Assembly (NCBI GenBank): GCA_964483245.1
Contig: CAZABP010000003.1
Location: 124,001 to 188,000, forward strand
From: CAZABP01 sp964483245
GTDB taxonomy: Bacteria > Planctomycetota > UBA1135 > UBA2386
DNA: 64,000 nt
Reading direction: 5' to 3'
The position numbers and the translations under genes are program-made. Of the stretch, positions 59,529 to 64,000 are shown in pieces; within the stretch, counting starts at the first letter, position 1; each line of letters starts with the position of its first letter. The notes beneath the pieces were generated by a model. That model did no database searches, was not told the origin of the DNA, and was given only the letters and a program-made list of their open reading frames with translations.

Positions 59529-60287
59529 GCGCGGGCGCTCTTCGGCCAGCAGCTTGGGGATCAGCTCACGCAGGCGCTCGGCGCGCTTGAGCGGATCCGG
59601 GTGCGTCGACAGGAACTCCGGCCCGTTCTCGCCGAGTTGCGCCATCCGCTCCCAGAGCTTGGGTGCGGCGTGGGGGTCGTAGCCGGCGCGGATCGCGAAC
59701 CGCAGCCCGATCTCGTCCGCCTCGCTCTCGTGCGCGCGGCTGTACGGCAGGATGACGCCGACCGACGCGCCGACGCCGAGCGCCGCCATCGCGAGCTGCT
59801 TGGTCTCGCTGTCGAGCTCGGTCCTCCCGATCAGCGCATCGGCGGCGGCGATCGCGAGGCTGAGCCCCATCTTCTGCGTCATCCGTTCGTTGCCGTGATG
59901 CGCGGTCGCGTGCGCGACCTCGTGCCCGACGACGGCTGCCAGCGAGTCGGCATCCGGCGCGACCTTCAACATGCCGGTGTAGACGGCGATCTTGCCGCCG
60001 GGCAGGCAGAACGCGTTCACGGTCTCCGGCTCATCCAGCAGTTTGAACTCCCAGGCGAAGTTCCGCCCCGAGGCCTTCGCGATCCGCTGGCCCACCTCGC
60101 GCACCATCTGGTACTGCGCGCCGCTGGTGATCTCCCGGTGTTGGGCGGTCACGTCCTGATACGCCGACGCGCCCATCTCGGTCATCAGCGACTCCGGCAG
60201 CAGCGCGAGTTGGCTCCGCCCGGTCTCCGGGACGGTCGAGCACGCGGGGAGCAGGGACAGGAGGACCAAACCGAGGGCCGTACGCAT
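59526..60287 (-). CDS. M48 family zinc metallopeptidase lipoprotein
   Basis: A 253-residue protein. Lipoprotein signal: MRTALGLVLLSLLPAC. The peptidase domain has the zinc motif VVGHEVAHATAHHGNERM (HEVAH at 122-126) and the distal ESEADEIGLRFAIRAGY, whose Glu is the third ligand. The order FCLPGGKIAVYTGML before the zinc site and STHPDPLKRAERLREL after it fits the LoiP/YcaL/BepA-type M48 subgroup. It should act in envelope protein quality control outside the inner membrane. The longer open frame back to 60560 is not used because the signal begins at 60287. Confidence 0.92.
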   Translation of the reverse strand: MRTALGLVLLSLLPACSTVPETGRSQLALLPESLMTEMGASAYQDVTAQHREITSGAQYQMVREVGQRIAKASGRNFAWEFKLLDEPETVNAFCLPGGKIAVYTGMLKVAPDADSLAAVVGHEVAHATAHHGNERMTQKMGLSLAIAAADALIGRTELDSETKQLAMAALGVGASVGVILPYSRAHESEADEIGLRFAIRAGYDPHAAPKLWERMAQLGENGPEFLSTHPDPLKRAERLRELIPKLLAEERPR

Positions 60288-60360
60288 CGTGGCGCCGATC
60301 GTAGCGACGCCTCGACCCGCCTCCCTTGATCGGTCGAACCCTGCACCCCATCCTGCCCCG

Positions 60361-61560
<1,200 letters not shown>

Positions 61561-61561
61561 G

Positions 61562-63559
61562 ATGGCCGGAGCTGCGAAGAACCAAGGTGACGCAAGCAGG
61601 CGCGGTCCGGTGCAGGTGCGCGGGCGCGTGCTGTATCTGACCGAGGACGTGGAGGCGCTGAAGGCCCAGCTCTACGACGGCGCGCAGCTCCCGTTCGATC
61701 CCGCGCGCAAACTGATCGACAACATCTCGACCGATGAGCTGACGCCCGGCTGGGTCTGCTACTACTACGACGAGACGCTCGCGCGCTACTGCCTGGTCGG
61801 CCTGCGCGGCGGCCACGTGCAGAAGGATGCGATCAAGCACGGCGGCTTCGGCGTCATTGTCAGCGGGCTGTCGAAAGGTTGCGGTTCGAGCCGCGAGACG
61901 GCGCCGTTCAGTGAGCTGGCCGCCGGCGTGCAGGTCGTGATCGCCAAGAGCATCGAGAAGATCTACGGCCAGAACTGTCAGAACATCGGGTTGTTGACTT
62001 CGACCGACTTCGGGCTCATCGGGCGCATCGAGCGCGGTGAGTCGATCCCGGTCGAAGAGTTCACGAAGGGGCTGGACCCGATCTCGACGGCGATCGTCGA
62101 GCACGGTGGCCTGTTCGCCTACAACCGCGCGCGGCTCGCCGGCACCACAGCGCCGCCGGCGCTCACGACGCCGCCACGGCCGATGACGCTGGCCGAGAAG
62201 ATCATCGCCCAGCGCGCGATCGCCGATGCGAAGTCCGGGCGCACCGGCGTGCCTGCGGTGAAACCGGGTGACGCGCTGTTCGCGCGCACCGACGTGCGGT
62301 TCAGCCATGAGTACGTGACCCCGATGGCGGAGGCGCTGTTCCGCCAGGGGCTCGGCGCGGAGGCGCAGATCGCCGAACCGGAGTCGGTGTTCGCGTTCCG
62401 CGACCACCTGACGTTCCTCGACCGCGTGATGCCGGAGGCGCACGTCAAGATGGGGCTGCGCGAGCAGGCCGCGAGTCTCGCCACCGTGCAGCAGAAGTTC
62501 GTGCAGAGCCAGGGCGTGCGGCTTTACGGCGAAGTCGAGCGCGGCGGCCAGGCGGCCGGCAGCGAAGGGATCTGCCACAACATCGTCATCGAGGAGATCG
62601 CGCTGCCGGGGCAGCTCGTGATCGGCACCGATTCGCACACCTGCATGGCCGGCGCGCTCGGGTGCTTCGCGTTCGGCGTCGGCTCGACCGACATGGCGAA
62701 CGCCTGGTTCACGCGCGACGTGCGCGTGCGCGTGCCGGAGTCGGCCCGCGTGACGCTGCGCGGACGGCTGCGCGACGGCGTCTCGGCCAAGGACGTGATG
62801 CTGCTGCTGCTCAGCGACGAGTGGTTCAAGAGCGGAGCCGGGATCGGCAAGGTGCTCGAGTTCACCGGCCCGGGCGTCGTCGCGATGGCGCTGGATGAGC
62901 GCGCGACGCTGACCAACATGGCGGTGGAGGCGGGCTCGTTCACCGGGATCATCGAAGCGGACGACGTCGTCGTGGACTACCTCGTCGAGCAGCGCGGAAT
63001 GCGTGCCGACGACGTGCGTGCGCGGCTCGTCCAGGCGGACCCGGGCGCGACCTACTGCAAGGAGTTCGAGCTCGACCTCGACCAGCTCGAGCCGATGGTC
63101 GCGACTCCCGGGGATCCGCGGAACGGCGTGCCGCTGCGCGAGCTCAGCGAGCGGCCGAAGATCGACATCGCGTACGGCGGCTCCTGCACTGGTGGCAAGA
63201 AGGCGGACATGGACATGTACGCCAGCGTCGTGCGCAAGGCGCTCGAGCGCGGCCGGAGGCTTCCCGACGGCGTGCGCCTCTACATCCAGTTCGGCAGCCA
63301 GAAGATCCGCGACTACGCCGAGTCGATGGGCTACGTCGCCCTGTTCCGCGAGGCGGGCGTCGAGCTGATCGATCCGAGCTGCGGCGCGTGCATCAAGGCC
63401 GGGCCCGGCGTTTCGGATCGGCCGGACCAGGTCACGATCTCGGCGATCAACCGCAACTTCCCGGGGCGGTCGGGGCCGGGGAAGGTGTATCTCGCGAACC
63501 CGATGGTCGTCGCCGCGAGCGCATTCCTGGGGAAGGTGGGCGGGCCGGAGGAGTTGTAG
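61562..63559 (+). CDS. aconitase-family dehydratase with small-subunit domain first (LeuD-LeuC order)
   Basis: A 665-residue enzyme. Residues about 25-200 are the swivel (LeuD-like) domain, with RKLIDNISTDELTPGW and SGLSKGCGSSRETAPFSE. Residues 215-665 form the catalytic (LeuC-like) domain with the iron-sulfur cluster ligands Cys361 (GTDSHTCM), Cys607 and Cys610 (DPSCGACIKAGPG). It also carries AYGGSCTGGKKADM, the conserved segment between. Such enzymes isomerise 3-isopropylmalate, homocitrate or citrate; the specificity cannot be read here. The swivel-first order differs from the separate LeuC and LeuD of leucine synthesis and from AcnA, and resembles AcnB without its HEAT domain. It follows the thiolase after 1 base. 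Confidence 0.85.
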   Translation: MAGAAKNQGDASRRGPVQVRGRVLYLTEDVEALKAQLYDGAQLPFDPARKLIDNISTDELTPGWVCYYYDETLARYCLVGLRGGHVQKDAIKHGGFGVIVSGLSKGCGSSRETAPFSELAAGVQVVIAKSIEKIYGQNCQNIGLLTSTDFGLIGRIERGESIPVEEFTKGLDPISTAIVEHGGLFAYNRARLAGTTAPPALTTPPRPMTLAEKIIAQRAIADAKSGRTGVPAVKPGDALFARTDVRFSHEYVTPMAEALFRQGLGAEAQIAEPESVFAFRDHLTFLDRVMPEAHVKMGLREQAASLATVQQKFVQSQGVRLYGEVERGGQAAGSEGICHNIVIEEIALPGQLVIGTDSHTCMAGALGCFAFGVGSTDMANAWFTRDVRVRVPESARVTLRGRLRDGVSAKDVMLLLLSDEWFKSGAGIGKVLEFTGPGVVAMALDERATLTNMAVEAGSFTGIIEADDVVVDYLVEQRGMRADDVRARLVQADPGATYCKEFELDLDQLEPMVATPGDPRNGVPLRELSERPKIDIAYGGSCTGGKKADMDMYASVVRKALERGRRLPDGVRLYIQFGSQKIRDYAESMGYVALFREAGVELIDPSCGACIKAGPGVSDRPDQVTISAINRNFPGRSGPGKVYLANPMVVAASAFLGKVGGPEEL

Positions 63560-63628
63560 GGCGCGCAGTCGCGGGAGCTCGCGCATCCTGCGGCGGTTAC
63601 GCGCGCCGGCCGCCCGGCTATTCCGCGC

Positions 63629-64000
63629 GTGCGCCTCGTCGCCGCCCTCGCCCTCGCCGTCTTCCCGATCCTGCTCGGAGCCGTCCCTGCGCAGGTCGAT
63701 TGGTCACGTGCGCGCACGTTCGACGCGCGCCGGGGCACGCATGCCTGCGTGTACGACGCCACGCGGGAGCGGCTGGTGCTCTTCGGCGAGGGAACGACAT
63801 CCGAGTGGGACGGCCAGGAGTGGATTCACAGCAGCCCGGTCCAGCAACCCGGGCCGCGCGTCGCACATGCAGTGGCCTACGACCTGGCGCGGCAGCGCGT
63901 CGTGTTGTTCGGTGGAGTGGCGAATGGGGGACTCGCCGCAGAAACCTGGGAATGGAGCGGCACCGGTTGGACATCGCGGCAGCACGGGGCTTGGTCCGGC
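63629..64000 (+). CDS. secreted kelch-type propeller protein, N-terminal part (runs off window)
   Basis: Frame open from GTG 63629 to the window edge, 124 codons. The signal peptide reads VRLVAALALAVFPILLGAVPAQ. Two kelch-type units follow, with CVYDATRERLVLFGEG, AVAYDLARQRVVLFGG and ETWEWSG. These match the unit type of the protein at 27491 closely. A CTATTCC -10-like sequence lies about 10 bases upstream. The C-terminus and any GCAGS module are outside the window. Confidence 0.85.
   Translation, partial: MRLVAALALAVFPILLGAVPAQVDWSRARTFDARRGTHACVYDATRERLVLFGEGTTSEWDGQEWIHSSPVQQPGPRVAHAVAYDLARQRVVLFGGVANGGLAAETWEWSGTGWTSRQHGAWSG

Overview
The window is high-GC bacterial chromosome with short intergenic gaps and many 4-base ATGA/GTGA gene overlaps. 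The gene content points to a member of the Planctomycetota. It has a giant PVC-type fusion protein (repeat domain, propeller, HEAT repeats, CxxCH haem domain and a 3-keto-disaccharide hydrolase domain) and secreted kelch-type propellers whose C-terminal module begins with a GxGCAGSxG motif. It also has an ECF sigma factor with a large C-terminal extension, a YdjY-like protein, and many HEAT-repeat proteins with signal peptides. The assignment rests on family content, not on a marker gene. No plasmid, phage or CRISPR features were seen.

Layout. 1-3 kb (minus strand): DUF2339 membrane protein (cut by the window edge), pruA and a small membrane protein. 3-6 kb: a secreted gluzincin-like peptidase and a secreted protein, with six copies of a palindromic GGGGTCTGAC-type repeat around them. 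5.9-13.8 kb (plus): a likely 3-keto-sugar cassette of Gfo/Idh/MocA oxidoreductase, the giant PVC fusion protein and an MFS transporter. 14-17.1 kb: sigma factor / membrane segment / carboxypeptidase-regulatory-like repeat fusion. 17.1-21.7 kb: a shrunken paralogue remnant, an esterase, a kelch protein, and the intact GNAT-like relative of the remnant, whose 3' end lies in a large palindromic tandem repeat beside a tRNA-Ser(UGA). 21.9-27.4 kb: bifunctional-nuclease-domain protein, divergent from a coupled operon (asparaginase, NAD(P)HX dehydratase, HEAT protein, YdjY-like protein). 27.5-31 kb: two kelch proteins. 31-32.8 kb (minus): Rieske protein and an unusual cytochrome b fused to cytochrome c. 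32.9-38 kb: a large secreted protein coupled to DNA polymerase IV, a hemerythrin and a lipoprotein phosphatase. 38-41 kb: BNR/VPS10-like propeller. 41.3-43.3 kb: a probable selenoprotein coupled to a lipid A-type acyltransferase. 43.3-45 kb: a 164-bp MITE-like palindrome and a vanadium haloperoxidase-like lipoprotein. 45-50.9 kb (minus): five-gene operon joining a ferric-iron-type ABC transporter to a pentahaem cytochrome c and a HEAT lipoprotein. 51-54.3 kb: ileS. 54.5-57.9 kb: pilin-like operon. 57.9-60.3 kb (minus): cysteine-less redoxin/TPR protein and M48 lipoprotein peptidase, each followed by a long copy of the palindromic repeat. 60.4-64 kb: thiolase, LeuD/LeuC-order aconitase-family dehydratase, and the start of another kelch protein.

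The most striking item is the gene at 41322-42332. A TGA sits exactly where the first cysteine of a thioredoxin-type CGPC motif should be. The frame continues to a stop that overlaps the next gene's start, and a stem-loop resembling a bacterial SECIS begins 13 bases after the TGA. Other items for follow-up are the sigma-factor fusion, the palindromic elements placed at stop codons, the perfectly centred MITE-like palindrome, and the cytochrome b with altered haem-ligand histidines.
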